From positions 23,624,001 through 23,688,000 of the forward strand of contig OX485804.1 of NCBI GenBank assembly GCA_950295325.1: a DNA stretch of 64,000 nucleotides. The letters are read 5' to 3'. Shown here piece by piece: positions 10,340 to 21,047 of this stretch (positions within the stretch are counted from its first letter, which is position 1; each line of letters starts with the position of its first letter). This stretch comes from Polytrichum commune (lineage: Eukaryota > Streptophyta > Polytrichopsida > Polytrichales > Polytrichaceae). The notes under the pieces were generated by a model that saw only the letters and a program-made list of their open reading frames with translations, searched no databases and was not told the origin of the DNA. Position numbers and translations under genes: made by a program.

Positions 10340-13300
10340 ATGCGCTTGAGGGGGAAGTTCAAGTTGGGGCGAAAAACCAAACACCGCAACAGGGATGAAG
10401 CGGAGGAAGACCGGGTCTCTGAGGAAGAGCCTGCTGAGAAGGAGCCACCGTCATCGGATACCCAGGACACCTTACATGAGACAGACTCCGAATTTGTACC
10501 TAGTGCCGCTGAGCTTCAGAGCAAAGAAAACAACAGTTCTTGTACTTCAGAGCAAAGAAAACAACAGTTCTTGTACATCAGAGAGCGTAACCTGTACAGG
10601 CACGGAAAACTCGGATAGACAGGCATTGGCAGAGAACTCTTCGGAGGGGGAGGCAGCTTCAAACTTGGAGAAGCTGATTGCAAAACAGGTATAATATTCA
10701 TGTCTTTTCACAATGCAAGGTAGTTTAAGCGTCACAGACCACTTGATATCCTTCGAATTCCGGTTAGAGTCATGCATCATGAGAACATGAAACGACATTA
10801 CCCTTGCCTCTCGCCTCAATGGAATTCAGGATCGCATGCTGGAAGTCTAGTTTTACATGTAATTGGGTGTTGGCGGTAATGACAAGTTAAATTCCCGTGT
10901 TGCAGTGATGTAGAACAGGCCCCTGCATAAATGTTGTTTCAATTGTCACTTCCACACTACCAGAGTGGAACGACTTGGCAATGTGATATTCTATGACGTG
11001 GATATATGTGGTATAAGACAGTGAAGAAGGGGAGTCCAACATTTCTTATGAATACGCACAATCTGGGCGTTTTGTTGAGTTGTGAAGGAATGTAGGGCAT
11101 GCGTTTTTTAGATGGCACATATGTTACAATGATTGCACATATGAAGCAAAATTTCTTTATATAGGTTGGAGAACCTGAGATGGTGAAGATTCTGAAGGAG
11201 ACTGACCTTCCTGAACCATGGTTCGGGAATAAATCCAAAGCACCCCCCGCGCCAAAACGACCGAGGGTAACGTCGGAAGTGATGCCTGAGCAGCAGGCAT
11301 TGGAAGCTGAAGCAAGGGTGACGTGCATGAAGAAAGGGAAGGGTCACGGAAAAGCTAAAAAAAAGGAAAACCCTATTGCAAAGGGAAAAAATAATGTGAA
11401 ATATGACCGCACGGGACCCGTAGACGTCGTACAAGGCAGAACGAAGAACCCTGTAGCAGATCCAGATGAACTCAGACGGAAAAGAGGAGAAGATGCCGCT
11501 GCTTGTGGTCGTGTTGTGAAGACAATTCCACATCCGGGAAAGCGGCGGAGCTGCACAACGATTGCTGACACAGACTCCAGTGATGAAAAATCTGAAGAGG
11601 GTCTGGCACCAGCGGAGAAAGAAATGGGTACAGTCAGCACATCTGAAGTCGAAGCGATTGCACTATCAGGAGGTAAGATGGCTGAATCGCCTGCTGAACA
11701 CTGTAATGCTCTTGGGGCTGTACCGATTTTAAGTAATTGTAGATGATGAACATCACGATCGACGAATCATGACAATCTTTTGAATAATGCACCAGGTGTG
11801 AGTTGAGAAATGTATAAGTCCTCAGAAAATGATAAATTCTGGTATATCAGGTGGCGACATTCCCGAGGCAGCAGAGAAGCGGGGGAATAAAGTTGCAACT
11901 GATGTCACAAAGGCGCATTCAGAAGGAATACATGCAGTGGATGCCTTCGAACCTGAAACAAGAGGAGCATTGGATTCTGGGATACGTAACACAGGTCGGC
12001 CAAAGCGGAAAGAGCTGGAGAAACATATTTACGTGCACCTCAGCGAGGATCACTCTGACCCTGAGCTCATGGCTCACAAGCACAGACAGGTATCACGCAG
12101 TCCACCCACACTTGATGACATAGACAAGGTACAGATTTCTTCCATTCCTAATGTGCAAGGTTGTAAGTGCGGTTTTATTTTTGTGATAGAGGGTTCATTG
12201 GAATAATACCTATGTAGTCGGGTGTGTTGGCAGTTAGGGTAGAGTGAAGTATGGACTGTTGTTGAACCTGAAAGATGTGTGGATGTATATGTTGCATTTG
12301 AAATTTTGGGAGCATTTAGCTCAGCCCAATGATGTTGTGAACAGCATGAACGTATACCAGACTTGTGAGGGTTGATTATAACAATCTCGGTGGATGACTA
12401 TTGTTTTTTCAGAGGGGTAGGGGAAAAGCCAAAGAAGTGGAAGCATCCCCGACTTATGAACGATATTTAAGACAACGCGAGTACATGGACAGGAGCTATC
12501 GGAGTCCTCCACGTGATACTTGGAACCAAGTGCGGTATTATACTAATAGAAGCCCGCGACATGGAAGATCAGGGAGCCCTGCATATACAAGAATAAATCG
12601 TGAGCATTCGACGGCGTGGCATACACCAGAAGGCCGGAAGCATGTTGGGTCGCCGAACTATGGTGAGATAAGTAGCAGTAGTTTTTATTGTGTAGAAAGT
12701 GTAATACACACTGAGAATCCCTGATATTCTTAGACTCACTTTTGGAGCACAGTGTCCAGGGCAGTAATTGATGTAGTGCATGGTATACTTTTGCAGATTT
12801 TTACGAGTTTAGAGGACAGTCATCCAAGGACAGGCAACACTCAAGAAAACTAAGTGTGTCACCTTCAAACACGGACTCCTCCTGTTCAAGGGGTATTCAA
12901 GTCGATCACAGTCTGGGACGACTGCATCGAAGGCAAAGGTCGAGTCCGAGAGCATCGCCACCGAGATCAGCGGACGTTGCATTTCGCAATTATGGCGACT
13001 ACAGCAGAAGGGAGCGGCCAGCAAGACCAGAAGAGAAACGGGAGCAATTAGCAGTGGCATCACCGGCTTCTGATAGGAAACAACGTAGACACAAACAAGC
13101 CACGCGCGAAGCAGATGCAACAAGATGAGAGCGGGCTGGGAAAAAACCTTTTTATGTTACAGTAGATAGGGAGGGAGTTCCATATGGCGCAGGTAGACCT
13201 GCATGGATGAACGAAATCAACAAGCTTTCAATCGGCCTCGATCCGTCATGCACACATATCCGAAAACAGACTTACGAGGATGTCATGATATTCAAGGAAC

Positions 13301-14799
13301 GATTAAGCCAGAGCTTTGAATATTCTGGAGAATTGAATGAAGAATACTTGAGAGGACTGATGGGAAGAGCTGTAGGGAGGAGAAGAGGCGAGCTCATAAA
13401 GATGATAAAGCGCGGTGATAGTCAGCCTAAACACATTGACTCAGAAGTGTGGGCGAGGCTAGTGAACTATGAATCTAGCGAGCAGTGGAAGGAGAAATCC
13501 GAACAGGGGAAGCTTGCGAATGCTAGCAGGAAAACGATTAATAGGACAGGAAATAGAGGAGTAAATGGAGTGAGGGATCATTTACGGGAGGTGTTGGGGA
13601 GGTCACCGGACCCTGACGAAGTTTATGCAGAAGCTCACCGTCCAAAAGGATGTACTGGAACGAAAACAAAAAAGAAAACAGTAACTCCGAAGTGGGAGGA
13701 CTTAGCTGGAGATGAAGAATCCGAGGGCGACGGGCACAATGAATCGGTAGATAGATCTTCTCCCAAACTTTGCAACGATGATGGCGTACAACGAATTTCA
13801 CAGTTAACAAGTGCACCCCAGGTTGGCATCTTACTATAGGTAGCCCATGTATATTGTATTTTCCGTATCAGTATGTATAGTAAGGCTCTAAAGTTTTGAT
13901 GTTTCAGTAATCTCAGCAAGTGTAGCTCCAATAAGGGTAAAATAATGTGACACTCTAAACTTATGAGAAGTACAAGTGTTGGTAGACAATTTTACCAGAA
14001 ATGTGACTATTAAAGAAGTGCACTATTAAGTATAGTGAGTATCAGAACAGTTTAGTGAGAGAATGTGGATATGTAAAAAAAAGCAAATATCTTACAGGTA
14101 GATGCAGTATTAAAGGATTGACTACAGGAGATTGAGGTTTATGGAAATAGTCACACACAAGGTGGAGGATACATCCACATGTAAGTATTTCAGGAAATCT
14201 AGCGATTGGGAATGAGGCATACATGGTAAATTTAATATTGATGTGGAGGACTCTTGAACTAGACTGTAAACTTTGTTTTCACAAAGAGAATAATAATAAA
14301 TTGGAAATTAACGTGAAGTTTATTGATGATCGTTGCATAGGACACCAGAAGGTCATCACGTAGCACCAAGAAGGGGAAGGACACCGCCTCACGTGAGACA
14401 GGAAGTTTTAATGAGAGTCCAGGTGGTGAGGGGTCAGAGGAAAATTCAACGGCCAAGTACATTAAGAAGTTGCAAGCTGAGCTTGCAGAACTGAAGGCAG
14501 CCCAAGGCATCGCCTCATCATCTCACACTGTTAGACACAGACAGCGGGGCCAAAAAGGCAGCAACAGACAAGCGCCACCAAGGTATGAAATGCGTGTTTT
14601 GTCGCAGGAAGTAGAATATCTTAATTATTTCGGTGAATGTACCGGTCATTTGGTATGAAGTGCTCTGCAGTTTGAAGTAGAAGACTTGGAACTCTAATAT
14701 ACATTGATATGTCGTTTCAGAGAAGAACACGATGACGGGGGGATGCAGCAGAGACCAACAATGTGCGGGAGTGAGAACGAACTGGAAGAATGGCGCTGA
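10340..14799 (+). pseudogene. Ptta/En-Spm accessory protein (Transposase_24-like), broken
   Basis: Seven exons fit GT-AG signals and phase: 10340-10688, 11165-11672, 11851-12128, 12413-12662, 12797-13821, 14341-14582 and 14721-14799. With one copy of a 31-bp duplication removed they total 900 codons. The N-terminal two-thirds is charged and rich in Lys, Glu, Arg and Ser. The conserved domain follows from about 13,130: PFYVTVDREGVPYGAG, then VWARLVNYESSEQWKEKSEQ and NRTGNRGVNGVRDHLREVLG, which resembles the Plant transposase (Ptta/En/Spm) family, related to TnpA-type DNA-binding proteins. A short coiled coil (IKKLQAELAELKAAQG) lies in exon 6. Two lesions are visible: the 31-bp duplication shifts the frame in exon 1, and TGA at 13126-13128 interrupts exon 5. 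An ATG at 10395 would avoid the frameshift but reads an Arg-rich, unlikely N-terminus. An ATG at 13207 would lie below the TGA. Confidence 0.75.
10517..10578 (+). repeat. 31-bp tandem duplication causing a frameshift
   Basis: Two adjacent copies begin at 10517 and 10548 (each starts CAGAGCAAAGAAAACAACAG) and differ at one base near the end. As 31 is not a multiple of three, the reading frame shifts by one across it. The downstream frame (ESVTCTGTENS...) continues correctly into exon 2, so the duplication is probably a recent lesion. Confidence 0.9.
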
Positions 14800-15863
14800 G
14801 TAATGCTTAATATTTTAGAGTCATGTCCGGAGGGGATGATATGATGTGCGAAGTTAGGATGCAGAGCCATGGGTAGTAAGGGTTGTCTATGTGTCCCTGT
14901 GAAATGTGGTACTGGTATGTAGTAAGTAGTATTATTTGTTGTGTCTGATTTTGGATCAAGGTTAAAGAGAAACTAATGGCAAGATTGCAGTAGGTTTATG
15001 GTGTGGTCATAGGGGTGAATTGGATATATGAAAGTGAAGCGTAGTCCTACATGACAGATTTGAGGAAGGCAGCTATTGTGATGAGCCTGGACCAGACTGA
15101 ATGTATGCTGTGCTTGCAGTCTGCATGTCAGATATAATATGTGCATATCATTATATGCACGTTTGTAATGTGAGAATGGTCAATATTTTGTATGGGACGC
15201 ATGATAATTACAGGTTGGATGACATGTGCCTTCCACAGTAGATAGTATGTGTAATGTTATGTAATGAAATTTTGGAAAGGGGAAAAATTTGAACTCCATA
15301 TGAAACACCTTGTATTCATCTGAAATTTGTAGGTGACCAACACCTGACATTTAGGAAAAAATATTCAGGTTTTGTTAAACCTTTGAATGCCAAAGATAGA
15401 AACCGCCCAATACGGGATGCATGCTTGAGATCAAATTACGTCTTGAACGCTTAGGTATAAAAAGCAACTGGATAACCCCACAACATTCATCCGGAATGTA
15501 AGGTACATAAAAATTTACAACTAACGTAAATGTGAATAACTATTTACCAATTCGGATTAACTGACAACTCGCCAGAGTAAATCATTGAAGGTCATAAACT
15601 TTATATTTTTACAGGAAAGTACGTAGAAAAACCCCCGCACACGTGGCAGCATCTGCCACCTCATTTGTTTGGAGCAGTGATAATGAATGACTTGGCCTGC
15701 CACGTAAGATGACACTAACCCCCAAAAAGACTGACTCAACAGAAGGCCTTCAACAGATTTTTGTCAAAGGTTGACCACCTCAACGCGACCTTTTTTACTG
15801 AAATGCTCAACAGTTTTCTGTTGTAGAACTGTTGGCCCGGTCACAAATTCTCTAGTAGTGCCT
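14800..15863. other. CACTA right non-coding/subterminal region and terminus
   Basis: No exon was found after the TGA at 14797-14799. The last 100 bp carry TTTCTGTTG-like motifs and end in attctctagtagtg, followed by the CCT target duplication. An AT-rich palindromic patch (catatcattatatgcac) lies near 15,145. Confidence 0.6.
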
Positions 15864-17044
15864 GGAAATCAATATCATAATGTGTAACAAAGAGCTCACA
15901 ATTTATTTCCCAAGTTTTGAAATTACCGTAAATTTTCAAAGGCAAAACTCTCTCCCAACCCATAGGTCGCCCTATTTTCGGTAATTGAGAGACAAAAACT
16001 TGAGTACAATCAATGCCCTTTTAATTTATTTTTTATCATTGCTTCAAGTGTGCTAGCACTACATGTATGGAACTTCACGGCTTAAGGGAACTATGTGTAT
16101 TCAAATGGTTGGGGGGGAGGGGGAATTATCATAAATGGGTCTATCTACCATACATTGCAGTGCAATAAATTTGTTAATGTAAATTGTCTTTCAAGGTCTT
16201 TATAGATACATGTAACATAGTAAGTCTAAGGTAGATGGGTCTTGAAGGTTACATTCACATGTTCACATATGAACTACAACTATGATTCATGAACTCTAAA
16301 TTTGGCTAATTTGCAAATGTGACTGGAGAAGCCATGTTCAATCGTAGAGACATTTGGAATGTACCATGATTTGATATGAAGTGGCAATGATCAATGGGTC
16401 ATAATTAAGTCACATAGCCTCCCCTCTCCTCTCCCCCCCCCTCCCTCTCTTAATTATGTCGATTATTGAGTGCATAATGATTAACACATTTTGAGCACTA
16501 GTCCAATCTCCTACTAACACTTGTTTTTATGTCCATTTGTAGATACATACTCAACCACACATCACTCAACACACATGTGTGTCAATTAAGCTTGTTTTAA
16601 CCTTGGTGACAATTTTTTGGTATAAAATAATTGAGCCACCACCCATGTGAGCATTTGTATCCTAGCATCAAATTTTGTGACACTTATCGTTATTTGGGCT
16701 CATTCATGTTGTTTGTATTACCTATTTGTAAAAGCACAATAGGCACTAGAGAGAGATGGGTTTTTCTTGAGTAGTTCTATGCTTACTCTCAAGCTTAGTC
16801 CTTTCATAATACATCCTCTTATTCAAATGCCAAACCATTCTTCTACATCTTTATGTACCTTTCAAAACTGGGAGGGTGGTGGGACCCTCCCTCATGACGA
16901 TATCTTTGCATAACCATCTTCATGCTTTTGTCATTGTCTCATCTCAGTATGTATCTAAGAAAGGGAAAACCTTTATGCAACCTACATTATTAAGGTTTTA
17001 TCCTTTGTACCCTTACGTAATGTGTTGCATTCCATAGAATGTGT

Positions 17045-17782
17045 TGCAAGGTGGGTGAAATTTTTGGGACTTCTTTTTTTCACCTCTCAAACTTTGGGGT
17101 AATTTTTAGGATCTAAAACATGGTATGTGCATGGGACCCACTGTCTTAAATCTTGGATTGGCCTATGATTTAGGATAGTTTGGCCATCCCGTCGTAGTAG
17201 AACAAGTTAGAAAGCCGTTTTTTAATAGCCTGACACCACTCTTTGTGTACGGTGATTTAAGCATTAAGAAAACTTAGCTAATTTTGTGTTCATTCTCATA
17301 ACTCATGGTTTGGGACTAAACCCATGGTTTCATTTGCTTTACTTTACAGAGAAGTCTATTATGTCAACGTAGTGTTTGGAGATAGAGGGTCATTGGATCA
17401 TTCTTGTCCACTTTATTCTTGTTTTCCATCCTCTTTTTTGGAATATGAAATTGGGGAGAGAAGAAAATCTTGTGGGATAGATTGATGCACAGTGTGAAAT
17501 TCATGAAAGGTCAAAAGATACAACAATTGATTTTTTTTTACAATAATACTTTATTTATGATTATTTCCATTCTATACTCTTTTTTTTTTCTCTCTCTTTG
17601 TGATTTGAAATGTGGGATCATGAAGTGAAAGTTCAGTCTAAATTTTAAACTTTGTAGTTACAAGAAGTGGTTTAATACTCAAAAGTTTAATTATTAGCAA
17701 ATTCATCAACAATTATGTCAATATTGCAAAGTTAGAATGGTTGATGCATCGGGAGAGAACAACCATGTATTGGCACAAATGA
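17045..17782 (+). repeat. 735-bp dispersed repeat, copy 1
   Basis: It aligns in the same direction with 48,038-48,768 from 'tgcaag(g/t)tgggtgaaat' to 'tgtattggcacaaatg', with scattered substitutions and small indels. Flanks on both sides differ, so both limits are real element or duplication edges. No inverted ends or coding motif were seen. Confidence 0.8.
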
Positions 17783-19736
17783 TGGCTTCAAATGAGGGCT
17801 TCAAATGTGTGCATGATTTTATAAAACACAACTAAGTCATGATAATGGTTCTTAAACACACATGTTGAATTCCATATTGTCACTTCAAACCATTGAGACT
17901 CTCATGAAAGGTAAGAGTGTGAACTTGGAATTATGAGACACAACTATATTGTTACCATCGAGGTACCCTAAAGTAATTAAAAAAAAAAGACATGTATGCA
18001 CACCGCTAAGCCAAAACACAACTATAGACACTTCACAAAGAGGCAAATGCAAGAGCCAAAGCTTCTCATTTTCTTGACAGGGTTGTCCCTTGGTATGACA
18101 AATTTCATAGTCACAAAGTTTATTGTAGGTTATAGGAGTTCATATCATCGCTTTGGAATTACCTTCTCATCCTTGAATGTTATCAAAGTTCATCACATCA
18201 TACAAGTGCATGGTAAAATCTTGATGGTAGCGGTGGAGGTAATTTGTTAACATACATCCCCCCCCCCCCCAAAGGATTCCCTATTTATCAACATGTAAGC
18301 AACTAGCCTAACATTGCACACAAAGAAGAGATGTTTTCTTGATGTTTATGTAGCTTAAGATAAATCAATTCACTAATATCATTATTAGTCATGTTTTGCA
18401 TGTATTATTGATGAATACAATTTTGGAACTCACATTATTTCATTGGATGTGGGAATTTGCATTATTGGTTGGTAGAACATGCATGATCGTGTTATTGCTT
18501 GATACAACCATTTCGGGACATGGTCCTAACATCTATGTAGAACCAACAAATTGGGAACCGAAGCTAGGAACGTGGGAAATCGTAATTACTCATTGGGAAC
18601 ATATGGAACATTAACAACTACTCGAGAGTGCTAGGAATGTTGGCAACTACATGGGATCGTTGGGAACAATTAATGTAAACTAGGTGGGAACCATGGGAAC
18701 AACACCATTGGAATGTTAGAACATCAATAAGATTGTGGAGAACATGTTGCCACGAGGGTTGCACATTGATATTGACCACGTGTGGAAGGCCAAGGTTTAA
18801 ATGTTGTACACCATGATTGCAAACAAATTGCTATGTCATGGGTCCATACATATTCATGCCATGCCCTAGTCATGTGGATGGGTTGTCTCAACACACAATC
18901 AACCCCCCTTAAACACAATCAATCACCTGCCACCTAATTGCATGAACATCTAGCCTAGAATATGGTTGACATAATAGGAATGGGGGGCCCCATTAGGGTC
19001 TAACTAGGCATGCATTAACACATAACTCTAATGACATAAATAATAAGTTGCTAATCAAGAAAAAGGCAAATAAATGTGGCATATCCCATCACTATTGCAT
19101 TGGTTACAGTCACAATTACAACTTATTGCATAATGCATTTACACTAGGGACAAACCTCATCCATTTCAAGGGATGTTTGAAGTTTTTACTTTAGGAGGTG
19201 TAAACTAAGCTGGATGTGTGTTGTTTAGACATTTTTCTATGTTCACCCATTACTCTATATATGAAACACGCAATTAGTACAAGATGACTAGCAAATCCAA
19301 ATCATGCCCACCGCCTCTTGCTTCACGATTTTTTGAGCTCATACAAATATCTTATTCCTCATAAAAGTGAAGGATTTTGTGCTCATTAACTGGTCATATA
19401 GGTCTCCTCCAATGATGTTAATTATTGAGCTTATAATGGTTAGCATATTTTGAGCACGTAGTCCAATGTCTTTTGAACACATGTCTTTTTAATATTATTT
19501 TTTAGATCCACATCTAATCACAAATCACTCCAATACACATGTGTCCACATTATTGCTACCTATCCTCAATTAGCATTGTTCTATTATATAGGTAATAAGA
19601 AGACCTTTACAATACTAACTTAGTTGTCAACATTACAATGCACAAACTCTTTTCATTTAGTAAAGTTGATCCCTTAATCCCATAACCTAATCATCTTCTC
19701 GGACTTTATAACATAGTTTCCTAGTAGCTTGTGCAA

Positions 19737-19764
19737 ATGTATGTATGTATGTATGTATGTATGT
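19737..19764 (+). repeat. ATGT microsatellite, 7 units
   Basis: Seven perfect tandem ATGT units. A similar five-unit array lies at 56471-56490. Confidence 0.95.
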
Positions 19765-20388
19765 ACAGAGAGAGAAGGGTGCCTAAGTTTCTAGGAAATT
19801 ATTAACTTAGATTGCCTAATTTTCTCAAAAAAAATGATTATAATAATGCCTAGAGCACATGATCTTAGCTCACATGTGTTGTAATTCAATAAAATAGCTA
19901 GGTTCATTCTATAATGAAGTTCATTCACAAATGCAACTTATTTTTCACACATGACAATCCATGTCACATAAGAGTTTAGGGTAACTAGTGAGAACTTTGG
20001 AGGGGAAGGTAAAGGTATATGGTAAATCAACTACCTTAGATGAAATTAGCAACAAGAATTTAAAAATTATAAAAAAACTTGGACAAATGCCTAACTTATT
20101 TTAATTATATTTTGGAATCGACCAATTTTGATAAATTATTTTCCGGATTGCCTAATTGTTTTGGGCACTTTAATTAATTATTAAGAAAATACTCGCCCAA
20201 GCTGCTAGGAAACTACAGTATTCAGTTTCATTCATTGAAAAAAAGAAAAATGAGAGTAGAAAATTAAGATGTGGTGTTCAAAAAATGAATCAACTTAGTA
20301 AAGTAGAAGTGTCCAATTTGGTTACTTTATCTTAATCGGTCACATAAGTTCGCTTACTTTGATAAACCGTTGTGAGTCCGAAGGGCTT

Positions 20389-20402
20389 AAACCCTAAACC
20401 CT
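20389..20402. promoter_or_regulatory. Double telo-box upstream of MSH1
   Basis: The sequence aaaccctaaaccct is two overlapping units of the plant telomere repeat. AAACCCTAA telo-boxes are established promoter motifs of plant genes expressed in dividing cells. It lies about 650 bp upstream of the MSH1 ATG, so a role there is possible. A similar short tract at about 63,396 has no gene next to it. Confidence 0.5.
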
Positions 20403-21047
20403 ACTCAGAGCAAGAATTTAGAAAGGAAGATCTCACCAAAAATACAATACCTAAGTTACACGGAATGCCGTCCGTCGCACCAACTTACTGATGGCATCCC
20501 ATATTTATCCCAGTCCTTAGCTGAATTTCTCTACAATTTCATCTGACAATTGGAGTCCGAGTTTAACATTTCGAACCAGGGAGGCGGAGTTGATAAAGAT
20601 TCCTTGACGGCTCCTCCGGCTAGTAGCCTGCATGAATTGGAGTATCTTCGATACTTTCTCTGTTGATTTCGTTTTGTGAGTTTATGTCTGTGGCCCTGAG
20701 ATTGTGTAGAGAATCCAGCTCCCCAAGCGACGTGTATAAGTTCTCATCGACTCGGACACCTGTGAGGGAGGAATTCGGTTGCATATATTTGTGGATCGCC
20801 ATTTGTAGGAAGGTGAAATTGTGAGCTCAATGTAGTATCTGGTGTAATTGAAGCACTTGCTTCCCTCTCAAACCGTCGATGGTTACACTCAAAAGGTGGT
20901 GGTGTCGAATTCCGAGGTGCAGGGAATCCACATTGTTGCGAAGTAAACCTCTATGTCAGGAATTCGGAAGGAAAATATGGACTTCTGGAGGATGTGGATT
21001 TCGATCACATTCAGTTGACATTACCCTCTGCTGATGCGTCGAGGACA

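Larger units (their letters stand above)
1934..15860. mobile_element. Complete CACTA (En/Spm, CMC) DNA transposon
   Basis: The left end reads CACTACTAGAAAAT and the right end is attctctagtagtg, an imperfect inverted repeat of the canonical CACTA form. Both ends are flanked by the 3-bp direct repeat CCT (1931-1933 and 15861-15863), the expected target duplication. Short motifs around CAACAG / TTTCTGTTG recur near both ends and may be subterminal transposase-binding repeats. The 13.9-kb body carries a four-exon transposase and a smaller unrecognised gene on the minus strand, and a seven-exon Ptta/TnpA-like gene on the plus strand. A Harbinger-type MITE is nested near the left end. Intact ends, a target duplication and an open transposase suggest fairly recent insertion, but the accessory gene carries two lesions. 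Confidence 0.93.
15864..20388. other. Repeat-rich spacer without a gene
   Basis: No protein or RNA gene is supported. It holds one copy of a 735-bp dispersed repeat, two copies of another dispersed family (about 16,440-16,590 and 19,400-19,550), a homopolymer C run at 18,259 and an ATGT microsatellite. Open frames here are short and have no family signature. Confidence 0.6.
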
